NCBI GenBank assembly: GCA_903914955.1
Contig: CAIWRB010000250.1
Span: 16,204-80,203 of the forward strand
From: an uncultured Chloroflexota bacterium
Lineage (GTDB): Bacteria; Chloroflexota; Anaerolineae; Anaerolineales; Villigracilaceae
Direction of reading: 5' to 3'
Length of the DNA stretch: 64,000 bases
Below the pieces are notes generated by a model. That model did not search any database, was not told where the DNA came from, and saw nothing but the letters and a program-made list of their open reading frames with translations. A program made the translations under genes and the position numbers. Of the stretch, positions 1 through 10,204 are shown piece by piece. Every line of letters starts with the position of its first letter. Within the stretch, counting starts at the first letter, position 1.

Positions 1-685
1 CGGGCCCGCAATCAAGTGCCAGACCAATCTCATCCCCGAGGACCGACTTCATCGCTTCCACACAAGCAATGATATGTTTCATGCTCTTTTCGGTCAGCAA
101 TCCGCGGTTGGCATGCGGCGCATCGAACATGGCAATCATGTTCCCTTTCGGCTGAAAATACGGGTTGCCTTGCGGCGCAACTCCACGCGGTTCATCATAG
201 GAAAAATTGGATATCTGGTATGGCATGGAACTATGAAAACTGATCGGCGATTTAATAATCGTAAATCCCTCTGCAGCCGCTTTCATCCTGCGCATGTCTT
301 CAGCATAATCTTCCGGGTTGTAACCTTTCATCGGGAAGCGCACGCCGCCATTGTACACACGCACCTTGTCGCGGATCTTGCCTCCGAGCAGTTTATATAC
401 CGGTATTCCAGCAGCCTTCCCGGCAATATCCCATAAAGCCATCTCAATGGCGCTGACAGCTGCACCCCACGGCTTAAAGCTCCCCATGCGGCGGATCTTC
501 ATCATCACCCGCTCGACATTGGTAGGGTCTTCGCCAATTAAGTAGTTTTTATAAAACAGTACATGCGGTTTGAGATATGGCTTGGTGTTTTCAGCTTGAC
601 CGTAACCATAAATCCCCTCGTCGGTGTTGATGCGAATAACAGGGTTTTGACCGATAACGGCGCATTTGAGGTCAGTGATTTTCAT
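1..685 (-). CDS. Enolase-superfamily (mandelate racemase/muconate lactonizing-like) dehydratase, 3' end cut by window edge
   Basis: Open minus-strand frame from ATG at 683-685, not in the ORF track because no stop lies in the window; translation MKITDLKCAVIGQNPVIRINTDEGIYGYGQAENTKPYLKPHVLFYKNYLIGEDPTNVERV... typical of the superfamily N-terminus. Confidence 0.88.
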   Translation of the reverse strand, partial: MKITDLKCAVIGQNPVIRINTDEGIYGYGQAENTKPYLKPHVLFYKNYLIGEDPTNVERVMMKIRRMGSFKPWGAAVSAIEMALWDIAGKAAGIPVYKLLGGKIRDKVRVYNGGVRFPMKGYNPEDYAEDMRRMKAAAEGFTIIKSPISFHSSMPYQISNFSYDEPRGVAPQGNPYFQPKGNMIAMFDAPHANRGLLTEKSMKHIIACVEAMKSVLGDEIGLALDCGP

Positions 686-692
686 TGGTGGA

Positions 693-1703
693 TTATCCTT
701 TCGCTTCTGCATTGACTCGTTCAAGCATGGCTTTCATGTAACCAATGGTGTAAGCAGTACCTACCCGCGGATGATTACCCATCGTCGGAATGTGATCGGC
801 GATAAAGACACCGTCAAAATCCACAGCACGCATGGCTTTCATGACCTGATACATATCCATATAGCCATCATCAATGAAGGTCTCGACAAAGTAAGGTAAT
901 GGCTTGTCCACATTTCGAAAATGCACTTTGAAAAGTTTCTTGCGCTCGCCAAAATAACGTATCGTTTCAAATACGTCTTTACCCATTTTAGAACCACCCT
1001 CAAGCCAACAACCCACACATAGACACATGCCTACGTTTGGACTGTCGGCAATTTCGAGGGCTCGTTTGTAACCGTCAAAGTTACTAAAGATGCAACGCGG
1101 TATGCCACCCAATTCTTCAACGGGGGGGTCGTCCGGATGGATGCCAATTCTGACATTCGCTTCCTCGGCCACTGGCGCAACCTGCTTGATAAAGTAAACA
1201 AAGTTTTCCCAGATCTCCTCCTCGCTATAAGTACGCGTGTGTGTAAGCGGACCTTCGTATATGCGCTCAATCCACCAACCTTTCCCACCTTTTTCGAGAT
1301 CAAAGGCTCGCGCCGGCGCATTGCCGCGCGTTAATTCCCCTTCGCTGCTCCAGATTCCATTTGCCATGTGGGCGTACGTGGTGTAGGGAATGCCGGCCTT
1401 GCCCAAATTTCGCAAATGGGTTTTATATTCTTCGATCTTCTCATCGCGGCCGGGCAAGCCGAGCGTGATGACATCCTGATTATGGACGCCGAAACTGCCG
1501 AAGCCGTACACTTTTAGTCCAGCTGATTCGAAAATCTGTTTGCGCGTGGCGTAATAATCATAGCTGGCTTTATCTCCACCAGTCCACAAGACGACATATT
1601 CGACGCCCATCTGGCAGATAAAATCCAGGTCTTCCTGACTAGGCTCGGGGCTGGCCTGCGCGGCAATTTTCATGCCGGGGATCAGTGGAATTAGTGATGT
1701 CAT
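693..1703 (-). CDS. UxuA-like mannonate dehydratase / xylose-isomerase-like TIM-barrel protein
   Basis: 336 aa; motifs such as IGIHPDDPP, NVGMCLCVGCW, KVHFRNV typical of UxuA-like TIM barrels. Confidence 0.8.
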   Translation of the reverse strand: MTSLIPLIPGMKIAAQASPEPSQEDLDFICQMGVEYVVLWTGGDKASYDYYATRKQIFESAGLKVYGFGSFGVHNQDVITLGLPGRDEKIEEYKTHLRNLGKAGIPYTTYAHMANGIWSSEGELTRGNAPARAFDLEKGGKGWWIERIYEGPLTHTRTYSEEEIWENFVYFIKQVAPVAEEANVRIGIHPDDPPVEELGGIPRCIFSNFDGYKRALEIADSPNVGMCLCVGCWLEGGSKMGKDVFETIRYFGERKKLFKVHFRNVDKPLPYFVETFIDDGYMDMYQVMKAMRAVDFDGVFIADHIPTMGNHPRVGTAYTIGYMKAMLERVNAEAKG

Positions 1704-1756
1704 GAGAATCTCCTACAGGAAAAATTTGGTGTTTTATTTTATTAAATACCTGACTT

Positions 1757-3058
1757 CTACGACCAAAGCCGATCCCAGCTTAGCTCATTATCCCATTGTG
1801 AAGTTGGCTCGAAGAAACCTTGGTCTTCAGGAATAAGATGTTCCTTGACTGCCTCTTCATTGAGAGTAAATCCAAGACCGGGCGCGTCGGGGACCGTGAT
1901 ATATCCATTTTGGATAATAGGCTTTGACCCACTATCAATGAAGTCATTCCAGAATGGAATATCTGTGAAGTGATGTTCGAGAGCGATAAAGTTTTCAGTG
2001 GCGGCGGCGCATTGCACAGCGGCCATTGTACTGATCGGTGTACCTGCCATGTGGAGCGCCATACTGACTCCATATTCTTGCGCGAGATCGCCGATCTTCT
2101 TTGTTTCGAGAATCCCTCCACTTGTGGCAAGGTCAGGATGAATAACGTTAACAGCGTGCGCTTGAAGCAAAGGCAGAAATCCTTCTTTGAGATAAATATC
2201 TTCACCGGTGCAAACGGGGGTTTTGAGCGCACGTTCCATCTTCACCCATTGATCGGTAAATTGCCAGGGCACCATATCTTCAAGCCAGGCGAGATTGAAC
2301 GGTTCCAATGCTTCACCCAAACGAATACAATCATCCACGCCGATATGACCAAAGTGGTCGGCGGCGATGGGGACTTCATATCCCACCACAGCACGCACCT
2401 GCTTCACATATTCACACAACATCTCTATGCCCTTGGGCGTGAGGCGCACATGCGTGAAGGGATGTTGAATACTATTGATATCCAGCATACGATCTAATTC
2501 AGTGCCGTCATCTGTTTTCAGAATCCCGGCTGGATAGGTAAGAGAGTTCTTCTCTCCAATGAGCGGTTGAATTCCAATATCCATTTTTAGCATCGTAAAG
2601 CCATGCGACATTCGTTCCTTGAGTTTATGCCCCATCGCTTCGCCGGTCGGTTCGTTGGGAGTGTCACAATACATGCGGATCGCATCTCGGAATTTCCCGC
2701 CCGCGAGAACATAAGCAGGGACGCCGTAGGCCTTGCCCGCCAAGTCCATCAAAGCCATTTCGACTCCACACACTCCCCCACCCTGTCTTGCGTGGTGACC
2801 GAATTGCTTGATCTTGCGAAAGACCTTATCCACATTACATGGATTTTCTCCCAGTAAACGGCTTTTGAGCATTAGCGCATAATTCTTGCTCGCACCATCG
2901 CGCACCTCGCCGTAACCACTGAGACCTTGATTGGTATCGATTCGGATGATAGGAAAACGCCACCCCTCCCAGCCGACAGTTGCTGTGCGAATATCTGTGA
3001 TCTTTAACTCACTGGGGCGTGAATGCTGGTTAATATGATCTTCGGGTCGTATGCTCAT
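1757..3058 (-). CDS. Enolase-superfamily sugar acid dehydratase
   Basis: 433 aa; TDIRTATVGWEGWRFPIIRIDTNQGLSGYGEVRDG..., AADHFGH, LEDMVPW, TGEDIYL; overlaps upstream CDS by 4 bp. Confidence 0.88.
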   Translation of the reverse strand: MSIRPEDHINQHSRPSELKITDIRTATVGWEGWRFPIIRIDTNQGLSGYGEVRDGASKNYALMLKSRLLGENPCNVDKVFRKIKQFGHHARQGGGVCGVEMALMDLAGKAYGVPAYVLAGGKFRDAIRMYCDTPNEPTGEAMGHKLKERMSHGFTMLKMDIGIQPLIGEKNSLTYPAGILKTDDGTELDRMLDINSIQHPFTHVRLTPKGIEMLCEYVKQVRAVVGYEVPIAADHFGHIGVDDCIRLGEALEPFNLAWLEDMVPWQFTDQWVKMERALKTPVCTGEDIYLKEGFLPLLQAHAVNVIHPDLATSGGILETKKIGDLAQEYGVSMALHMAGTPISTMAAVQCAAATENFIALEHHFTDIPFWNDFIDSGSKPIIQNGYITVPDAPGLGFTLNEEAVKEHLIPEDQGFFEPTSQWDNELSWDRLWS

Positions 3059-3882
3059 TTTTTATTCGCCTTTTTCTTGAGCCATACGTTGAAGTCTGCT
3101 TCAATATCTTCGCGCCAGGTTTGAACGTCAATCTCGCCGCTGGTATATTTGCCTTCATCCAAACGCATCTTGCCAAATTCATCGCGCACACGGACGGCTT
3201 CACTGGATTCAACAACTTCCTGCACAAGATGCGGCGGGATGAATATGATGCCGGTCGGTGTGCCCAACATCACATCACCCGGTAACACGGTCACACCTCC
3301 GATGCGGATGGGAATGTTGATTCCAGCCAGCGTCACATCGGCAATCGCGGTAGGGTCAACACCTCGCACATAGAAATTTACATCGGTCAATTGAACCAGT
3401 CCCTGATAGTCGCGGATGCCGCCCTCAATGACGGCTCCCACGCGGGTGCGGCTGCGTGTCGCAGTGCCGAGGTTATCGCCTATCACGGTACCATCTTTAA
3501 CTTTGCCAAAAATATCCACGATCATCACATCATTTAACTGTAATGACTCGATGATCCATGAGTTCTGTCCACCAATCTTGCCGCGGCCTTCACTCACGCC
3601 TGCCTGTTGAATGGCATCATGGTAATCGGGGCGATGCGGCAGAAACTGCGCCGTGATCGCCCGCCCGACAGTGATGACACCCGGATGTGTTTCCATCCAA
3701 TTGCCTTCAAATTGACGGTCATACCCGTGATTACGCAGCACTCCCCAGGCCTCTTCGGTGGTTACCAGCTTCATGCGTTCCAGGTAATCGTCAGGCACAC
3801 ACGGTCGCCCATCGGGAAAACGGTCAAAGGGATTGAGTTTCGTAAGTTCGATCAGGTCTTCTTTGGAAGGTTGAATATGCAT
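3055..3882 (-). CDS. RraA / HMG-aldolase family protein
   Basis: 275 aa; GDNLGTATRSRTRVGAVIEGGIRDYQGL and GVTVLPGDVMLGTPTGIIFIPP typical of the RraA family. Confidence 0.85.
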   Translation of the reverse strand: MHIQPSKEDLIELTKLNPFDRFPDGRPCVPDDYLERMKLVTTEEAWGVLRNHGYDRQFEGNWMETHPGVITVGRAITAQFLPHRPDYHDAIQQAGVSEGRGKIGGQNSWIIESLQLNDVMIVDIFGKVKDGTVIGDNLGTATRSRTRVGAVIEGGIRDYQGLVQLTDVNFYVRGVDPTAIADVTLAGINIPIRIGGVTVLPGDVMLGTPTGIIFIPPHLVQEVVESSEAVRVRDEFGKMRLDEGKYTSGEIDVQTWREDIEADFNVWLKKKANKK

Positions 3883-3901
3883 ATCATTATTCCTTTTTTT
3901 A

Positions 3902-4729
3902 TTAGTTATGTTTCCAGCCGAGCAATCGTTCCGCCTTGCTGGAGTCGAAAAAGCTCTTGTGCCCGCTTAGGTCGCCGCGCACGGGCACATCCGGAAAATA
4001 TTTTTGCTTCAATTCAAGTGAGGGGATATCGGTAATGGTCGCGGGCGCAACGATATAAAACACTTCGTGCCCTTTAAATTCTGCGGTTAGAGAAAGCAGA
4101 CAGGCTCGCGCAGCAGAATCGTGAAGAGTATATGCCCACAGGTTTTTCGCGGCTGCTTCTGTCTGACTATAGCCTTTAGCCTGCACAGCCGTGGCGCGTT
4201 CCGGTACGACCCAGTGAAAGCGCATACTTGAGATAACCATCTGTTCATAACGCCGCGCAAACGAGTTGCCCTGTTCTTCGCAAATCCATTTGGAAAGGCT
4301 GTACGGGTCTTCGTTGTACGTGGGATGTTCCTCATCGAGCGGAAAATAATCGAAGCGCGGCCAGCGGCTGTAGGCGAGTCCGGTCGCGTTGACGCTGGAT
4401 GCCTGACACACTCTAGTAATGCCCACTTCAACTGCGGCACGGAAAATATTGTAGCTTCCCACAACATTATTATTATGTACTATATGATCAGGATGATGTC
4501 CGGGTGCCGGAATAGCGGCCATATGCACCACGGCATCGCATCCACGAAAAGCATTTTCCATTGCGGCGTAATCTGTGATATCCGCTTGAATATAGGCGAC
4601 ACCGGGTTTTCGCGCATCATCGCCCGGAATCACGCGGTCGATACACACAACGTTATGTCCCTGCACCAAAGCCATATCGATAACAGCTTTGCCTACACTG
4701 CCGATTCCTCCAGTCACTGCGATTTTCAT
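3902..4729 (-). CDS. NAD-dependent epimerase/dehydratase, uronate dehydrogenase-like
   Basis: 275 aa; [16 protein letters not shown] Rossmann start, [21 protein letters not shown] (YxxxK); paralogous to 22249-23073. Confidence 0.85.
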   Translation of the reverse strand: MKIAVTGGIGSVGKAVIDMALVQGHNVVCIDRVIPGDDARKPGVAYIQADITDYAAMENAFRGCDAVVHMAAIPAPGHHPDHIVHNNNVVGSYNIFRAAVEVGITRVCQASSVNATGLAYSRWPRFDYFPLDEEHPTYNEDPYSLSKWICEEQGNSFARRYEQMVISSMRFHWVVPERATAVQAKGYSQTEAAAKNLWAYTLHDSAARACLLSLTAEFKGHEVFYIVAPATITDIPSLELKQKYFPDVPVRGDLSGHKSFFDSSKAERLLGWKHN

Positions 4730-5715
4730 AAAGACTGTCCCTTATCGGCATAAACAGCTTGTCGAAGACCGCGAATGTACCCAATTGCGTAAAGCCTTCC
4801 AAATGATGAATAGCCGGCATTGTCGTTGCTGTCACCTTCCACTGTTGGTACATGATCAGGACGGAGCACGCCTTCAAAGTTAATATCCTTATAAGCCTGC
4901 ATGCAAGCAAGCATGTCGGTCTTGCCTTCGTCATGCCAGGTCTCTTCATATTTTTCCACTGTGCCACGCACATCACGGAAGTGGACGAAAAATATTTTGT
5001 CCTGTCTGCCAAATTTTTGGATCACACCAGGGAGATCGTTTGTCATGAGCGTGAAATTTCCCTGACACATGGTGATGCCATTCATTGGACTGGGAAGGAT
5101 CTCAAGCAGACGCTGGTAATTTTCAATACTGCTCATAATACGCCCCACCCCGCGAATAGGCGAAAGTGGAGGATCGTCCGGATGCATCGCAAGTTTGACT
5201 TTCCATTTCTCTGCCACAGGCAATACAATTTTTAGGAAGTGTTCGAGTGTTTCCCAAAGTTTCTCCTCACTGATGGGACCGTTCTCAGTCAGTGGCGCAT
5301 CCTTCATCAGAGCATTGTCAAAACTGGTAACCACCGATCCGCCGCGTGAAATCGTGTTGGTGCTGGTACGAAGCCAGTTGAAATCGGTCATCCATTCGTA
5401 ACACCAGACCGGAATACCCAAACGTCCCATGTTCTCGATCAACGTACAAACTGTAGCTATTTCCTCGTCGCCGCCCGGCAAACCACGCTTCGCTTTATTT
5501 AACGGTGGGCGAACTTCAATAACAGCCAATTTGAAACCACCACTTTCATAGCGTTGTTTCATCCGCAGGAGGGGCAAATAATCCCACGGAGCGTCCGTGC
5601 CATTGGAAGGTTCATTGAACGGCAGGCCGCCGACAGCATAATCGACGCCAGCTTGTTTGGAAAGCTTCCATAAAGGCGAAGGGGTTGGCGGTAAAAATTC
5701 TGCAATTTGAAGCAT
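4726..5715 (-). CDS. UxuA-like mannonate dehydratase family protein (second copy)
   Basis: 329 aa; [42 protein letters not shown]; 4-bp overlap with upstream CDS. Confidence 0.82.
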   Translation of the reverse strand: MLQIAEFLPPTPSPLWKLSKQAGVDYAVGGLPFNEPSNGTDAPWDYLPLLRMKQRYESGGFKLAVIEVRPPLNKAKRGLPGGDEEIATVCTLIENMGRLGIPVWCYEWMTDFNWLRTSTNTISRGGSVVTSFDNALMKDAPLTENGPISEEKLWETLEHFLKIVLPVAEKWKVKLAMHPDDPPLSPIRGVGRIMSSIENYQRLLEILPSPMNGITMCQGNFTLMTNDLPGVIQKFGRQDKIFFVHFRDVRGTVEKYEETWHDEGKTDMLACMQAYKDINFEGVLRPDHVPTVEGDSNDNAGYSSFGRLYAIGYIRGLRQAVYADKGQSL

Positions 5716-5717
5716 TG

Positions 5718-6713
5718 TTAATCTCCTTTCAAAATAGTTTCCATCGATTGAAGTTCTGCATCACTCAGCGATAGGTTTTTCAACGTGTCGACAGCATCGT
5801 CAATTTGAGAAACCCGACTCGCGCCGATCAGTACCGAGGTCATACCTGTGTGACGCAGCACCCACGCAAGCGCCAACTGGGCAAGAGTCTCACCGCGCGC
5901 TTTCGCCATATCATTCAAGCGCTTTACCTTGGCGAGTTTTTCGCCTGTAATATTTTCGGGCCTCAAAAATCCATGCGGCTTGGAGGCGCGTGAACCTTCG
6001 GGAATACCACCAAGATATTTGTCAGTTAGCAAACCCTGCGCAAGCGGGGAAAAAGCGATGCAGCCTATCCCTTCATCTTCCAAAACCGGTAGAAGACCGT
6101 CTTCTATCCAGCGGTTGAACATACTATAGGATGGCTGATGGATGAGACAGGGTGTGCCCAATGACTTCAAAATTTGTGCGGCTTGCCGTGTTTGATCAGG
6201 CTTGTAGTTGGAAAGGCCCACATACAGAGCGCGTCCGCTTCGCACAATGTAATCAAGTGCAGACATTGTTTCCTCCAGAGGCGTGTCCGGGTCAGGGCGA
6301 TGATGGTAGAAGATATCCACGTAATCCAATCCCATGCGCTTGAGGCTTTGGTCGAGGCTTGAGACAAGATACTTGCGTGAACCCCATTCGCCGTATGGAC
6401 CGGGCCACATATAGTAGCCCGCCTTGGATGAAATTATTAATTCATCGCGATAAGGTTTCAAATCGGATTGCATGATCTGCCCAAAGGTTTCCTCAGCTGA
6501 ACCAGCAGGTGGACCATAATTGTTCGCCAGATCAAAGTGAGTGATACCCAGATCAAAGGCGCGTCGAACCATTGCGCGGCTGTTCTCGAATACATCCACT
6601 CCGCCGAAGTTGTGCCAGAGTCCCAGCGAGACGGCGGGCAATCGCAGACCGCTCCTGCCGCTGCGGTTGTAGCGCATTGAATCGTACCGTATATCAATTG
6701 GTAAATATGTCAT
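5718..6713 (-). CDS. Aldo/keto reductase, YghZ/L-glyceraldehyde-3-phosphate reductase-like
   Basis: 331 aa; [51 protein letters not shown]. Confidence 0.9.
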   Translation of the reverse strand: MTYLPIDIRYDSMRYNRSGRSGLRLPAVSLGLWHNFGGVDVFENSRAMVRRAFDLGITHFDLANNYGPPAGSAEETFGQIMQSDLKPYRDELIISSKAGYYMWPGPYGEWGSRKYLVSSLDQSLKRMGLDYVDIFYHHRPDPDTPLEETMSALDYIVRSGRALYVGLSNYKPDQTRQAAQILKSLGTPCLIHQPSYSMFNRWIEDGLLPVLEDEGIGCIAFSPLAQGLLTDKYLGGIPEGSRASKPHGFLRPENITGEKLAKVKRLNDMAKARGETLAQLALAWVLRHTGMTSVLIGASRVSQIDDAVDTLKNLSLSDAELQSMETILKGD

Positions 6714-6731
6714 TGTTTACTCCATTCATGA

Positions 6732-7523
6732 TTAAGTATCCTGCATCACAGCACTGCGTCCGCCGTCGATCAGGATCGTTGTTCCTGAAATATAACCAGC
6801 CAATGGATTACAGAGGAATGCACATAAAACGCCTACTTCTTCTGATGTACCCAAACGCCCAACCGGATGCAATCCTATCACCTGGGCACGTTTGGCTGCC
6901 GGGTCTGGAAATTGACCAAACCATTCGATATTCATTGGGGTGTCAATAAACCCGGGGGCAATTCCAATAGTTCGAATGTGCGGCCCCCACTCGATCGCAA
7001 GGGATTGAACCATCGCCAGCAAACCCGCCTTGGCAACATTGTATGGGAAGCAGTTGGGCAAAGTATAAAAGGCGTGATTGGAAGCCATGATGATCACGAC
7101 CGGGGCAGGAGCGTGATCAAGGTACGGCTTGGCAGCCTGTGTCACACGCCAGTGCGCGGCCAGGTTAAGATCGATGTTGGCTTGCCAATCGGATTCGCTC
7201 AATTGCGATGTGCCAATATGAAAATTACGCCCGGCATTTGAAACAACAATATCCAGACCGCCAAGTTGATCGGCAGCCCATTCGACAAAGACCCGCGCTG
7301 CAACTCCATCCGTTAAATCAACGGATTGATAAAACGCGCGTCGCCCATGACTTTCTACTGTGGATATAAAACGCTGCGCGCCCTCGCTGTCTTCTGCTTC
7401 AAATCCACAGCCTGCGATGTCACTGCCAGCTTGGGCTAGTGCCTCCGCGATGCCCGCACCAATACCACTGCTGACGCCGGTAACGAGGGCACGATAATTA
7501 GTGAGATCAATATTTATGCTCAT
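6732..7523 (-). CDS. SDR-family oxidoreductase
   Basis: 263 aa; ALVTGVSSGIGAGIAEAL, VSNAGRNFH, YNVAKAGL, SGTTILIDGGRS. Confidence 0.92.
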   Translation of the reverse strand: MSINIDLTNYRALVTGVSSGIGAGIAEALAQAGSDIAGCGFEAEDSEGAQRFISTVESHGRRAFYQSVDLTDGVAARVFVEWAADQLGGLDIVVSNAGRNFHIGTSQLSESDWQANIDLNLAAHWRVTQAAKPYLDHAPAPVVIIMASNHAFYTLPNCFPYNVAKAGLLAMVQSLAIEWGPHIRTIGIAPGFIDTPMNIEWFGQFPDPAAKRAQVIGLHPVGRLGTSEEVGVLCAFLCNPLAGYISGTTILIDGGRSAVMQDT

Positions 7524-9850
7524 ATTGCAGATACCTCATGTACGGCTTGCTCCAGCGTTTTCAACTGAGAATCGTTCCATAACAACTTGAATTTAGACTC
7601 GCTAATTTTTGTACGAGACATTGTTTTTAGATCTTCATGTAAATCAGGAAGAGTGGGCGCATTGCGCACTCCCTTCGTTTCCCGCAGAGAATCCGCCATG
7701 CCCCAGAGTTTGGCTGCCAGCTTATGATCGCCTTTTAAGGCCATAACACATGCCAAACTCTCGATACACCAAACAATTCCTGAACGATTTTTATATCCGT
7801 TGAAAAATTTTATTGCAGTTTTTAAATGAGCGACCGCCGATACAGTGTCCTTTTGAGCCAGTGCAATCTCTCCCAACCCAAAATATGCCAAAGCCGCACC
7901 AGATTTATGGGGACCAATCGACTCAAAAACAGTCCCGCTTTCCTTATAAAATTTTCCAGCATTTTCAAATTCATTTTGCAGGAGCTCGTTATAACCGAGA
8001 TGACAAAGAGCCCATCCAATCGCCTGGGCTTCATTCTGCTGACGAGCCAGGGTCAGACCCTCATCAAGCAGCGTTCTTGCGTTTTTGAGTTCCCCTTGCA
8101 TATTTAAGACTTCACCAAGGGTTACGGTCGTCCATGAGATTCCAAGCTTGTCATCCAATTCGCGATAGATCGAAAGACTTTGCTCCAGCCAGGCCCGGGC
8201 AGTTGTTGTATCTCCGCGTTCCCGAGCCAGCCAGCCGAGTCGGTTGAGTGCCCAGGCGCTAACGCGGATACCACCCTTTCTATCCATGCGCATTTCGACT
8301 GCTTCGTTGTTCATGGCAGAAATACTCCATGCCAACGCAGCGCGAATATTATCGATCTCGAGTTCCATATTATCGAGCCAATTTTTTTGAAGATAATCAT
8401 TAAGAGATCTCGGAGCCCCTGCTTCAGCGAAAGTGAAATAATATTCAGCATGCCGTCGCCTTATGGCGTCTGCCTCGCCGCTTTCAATCAATTTAGTTAG
8501 CGCATATTGTCTGATCGAGTCCAGTAATCTATACCTGATCACGCCCCGAACGACCGTACTTCTCTTCAACGCCAATGATTTTTCAATCAGCCGCCCCAAC
8601 AATTCAAGAACCTCGCCAGAATCGACTCCGTCTCCGGCGCAGATCGACTCGCAGGCCTCAAGTGTCCAATGTCTGGCGAACACGGTCAATCGGCGAAAAA
8701 GCGCCTTTTCAGGTTCGGTTAGAAGATCGTAGCTCCAATCGATCAATGCTTGCAGTGTTTGGTGCCGGGGTAATGCTGTACGGCTTCCGCCGGTTAGCAG
8801 GCGGAAAACATCGTCCAATCGGGACGCAATCTGCTCCACCGGCAGCATACGCAAGCGGGCAGCTGCAAGCTCAATTGCTAGGGGAATTCCATCCAAGCGT
8901 TGACAAATTTGCGCGACTGCAGATTCGTTTTCTGGATTTAGACTGAATCCGGGAATAACATTGGCGGCGCGGTCAACAAAAAGTTGAATAGATTCAAATT
9001 GGTCAAATTTGCCGGGTTGAGGAGGATTGCGTCGATCTGGCATGGAAAGTGAAGGAACATAAATTGCCCTCTCGCCATTGACACCTAACAGTTCCCTGCT
9101 GGTGGCGAGAATATAGACCGTTGAACAAGCTTGAAGAATGGATTCGGCCAGTTCTGCACTGGCTTGAATCACATGTTCACAATTATCAAAAATCAGCAAA
9201 AGAGTTTTACCGCGCAAATGTCCTGTGATGGCGGTGATCAGATCGCCATCGGGTTCTTCTGCTACACCTAAAACAGCCGCAAGCGTGGTTGCTAAATGCC
9301 CAGGATCGGCAAGCGGCCCGAACTCAGCGAGCCAGATGCCATCCGGAAAATTATCAAGCATGCTTGATGCTGCATGTAATGCAAGTCGGGTTTTCCCACT
9401 GCCCCCGTGTCCCGAAAGGGTCAGCAACCGGACGTTTCCTTCCTCAACAGCGTTGGGAGTAAGAGCGCGTTTGATCTCTATTATTTCCTTCTCCCTTCCA
9501 ATAAAGCTGGTCAATCGGATGGGAAGATTATGGCTTGCAGTTTTTATTTCATCAACAACGATCTGTGAGTCATTTTGGCGCGATGAAGAATGTGAGCTGG
9601 AACCAAGATCTAAAAATCTGGATACCCACTCATTCTGCTCCTCAATATACAAAGCGGGCACAAACCGGGCGGCAAGTGTGGAATCATCCGGAGTGCGTTC
9701 ATTTTTTTCAAGACGGCTTATTTGAGATTCGCTATACCCCACCGCAATAGCTAACTCCCGCTGAGTGAGTCCGGCTTTTCGCCTGAGAAATCGAAGTAAT
9801 TCACCAAAGGTGGTGAAGTTTTCAGGTTTTATAACTAAAGTACGAGGCAT
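7520..9850 (-). CDS. XRE-HTH / NB-ARC-type ATPase / TPR transcriptional regulator
   Basis: 776 aa; N-terminal XRE HTH (LRRKAGLTQRELAIAVGYSESQISRLE), Walker A LSGHGGSGKTRLALHAA, TPR-like C-terminus. Confidence 0.88.
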   Translation of the reverse strand: MPRTLVIKPENFTTFGELLRFLRRKAGLTQRELAIAVGYSESQISRLEKNERTPDDSTLAARFVPALYIEEQNEWVSRFLDLGSSSHSSSRQNDSQIVVDEIKTASHNLPIRLTSFIGREKEIIEIKRALTPNAVEEGNVRLLTLSGHGGSGKTRLALHAASSMLDNFPDGIWLAEFGPLADPGHLATTLAAVLGVAEEPDGDLITAITGHLRGKTLLLIFDNCEHVIQASAELAESILQACSTVYILATSRELLGVNGERAIYVPSLSMPDRRNPPQPGKFDQFESIQLFVDRAANVIPGFSLNPENESAVAQICQRLDGIPLAIELAAARLRMLPVEQIASRLDDVFRLLTGGSRTALPRHQTLQALIDWSYDLLTEPEKALFRRLTVFARHWTLEACESICAGDGVDSGEVLELLGRLIEKSLALKRSTVVRGVIRYRLLDSIRQYALTKLIESGEADAIRRRHAEYYFTFAEAGAPRSLNDYLQKNWLDNMELEIDNIRAALAWSISAMNNEAVEMRMDRKGGIRVSAWALNRLGWLARERGDTTTARAWLEQSLSIYRELDDKLGISWTTVTLGEVLNMQGELKNARTLLDEGLTLARQQNEAQAIGWALCHLGYNELLQNEFENAGKFYKESGTVFESIGPHKSGAALAYFGLGEIALAQKDTVSAVAHLKTAIKFFNGYKNRSGIVWCIESLACVMALKGDHKLAAKLWGMADSLRETKGVRNAPTLPDLHEDLKTMSRTKISESKFKLLWNDSQLKTLEQAVHEVSAI

Positions 9851-9876
9851 GGGTATATCTATATCCTAAAGGAAAA

Positions 9877-9951
9877 TTGACAAAATTCAATGAAACAGGC
9901 TGATTGTCAATATTTTTCGGCCAAACTGTCAAGAAACCGCATATTTGTCAA
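9877..9951. promoter_or_regulatory. Cluster of TGTCAA hexamers (one inverted, three direct) in the divergent intergenic region
   Basis: TTGACA 9877-9882; TGTCAA at 9905-9910, 9927-9932, 9946-9951 (start spacings 22 and 19 bp). Confidence 0.5.
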
Positions 9952-10004
9952 GCCGCTTTACTGTATGCTCCATAACGAACTAAATAACAAGAAAAGGAGA
10001 TGAC

Positions 10005-10199
10005 ATGAGTACAAAAATCGATAACCAATTGGTCCAGGTTTATATCCAGGAAGCCATGCAAAATTCCGCAAGATCCAGAGCTGAAAGACTCGCACAGCCT
10101 GCTCGCACAAAAATCAATGGTCGGGAGTCCTTAATAGCGCTGATCGCCGCAGGAGTCCCTATCGCGATCTGGCTGGTCCAGGTCTTTAAAACCAGGTAA
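10005..10199 (+). CDS. Small protein with predicted C-terminal transmembrane helix, unknown function
   Basis: 64 aa; RBS-like AAGGAGATG upstream of ATG; hydrophobic ESLIALIAAGVPIAIWLVQVF tail; divergent to the XRE/NB-ARC regulator. Confidence 0.65.
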   Translation: MSTKIDNQLVQVYIQEAMQNSARSRAERLAQPARTKINGRESLIALIAAGVPIAIWLVQVFKTR

Positions 10200-10204
10200 T
10201 TTCA

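Noticed and set aside
3607-4035. 142-aa plus-strand ORF across two minus-strand genes
   Set aside because: Spans the junction of two well-supported minus-strand CDSs; no recognisable domain.
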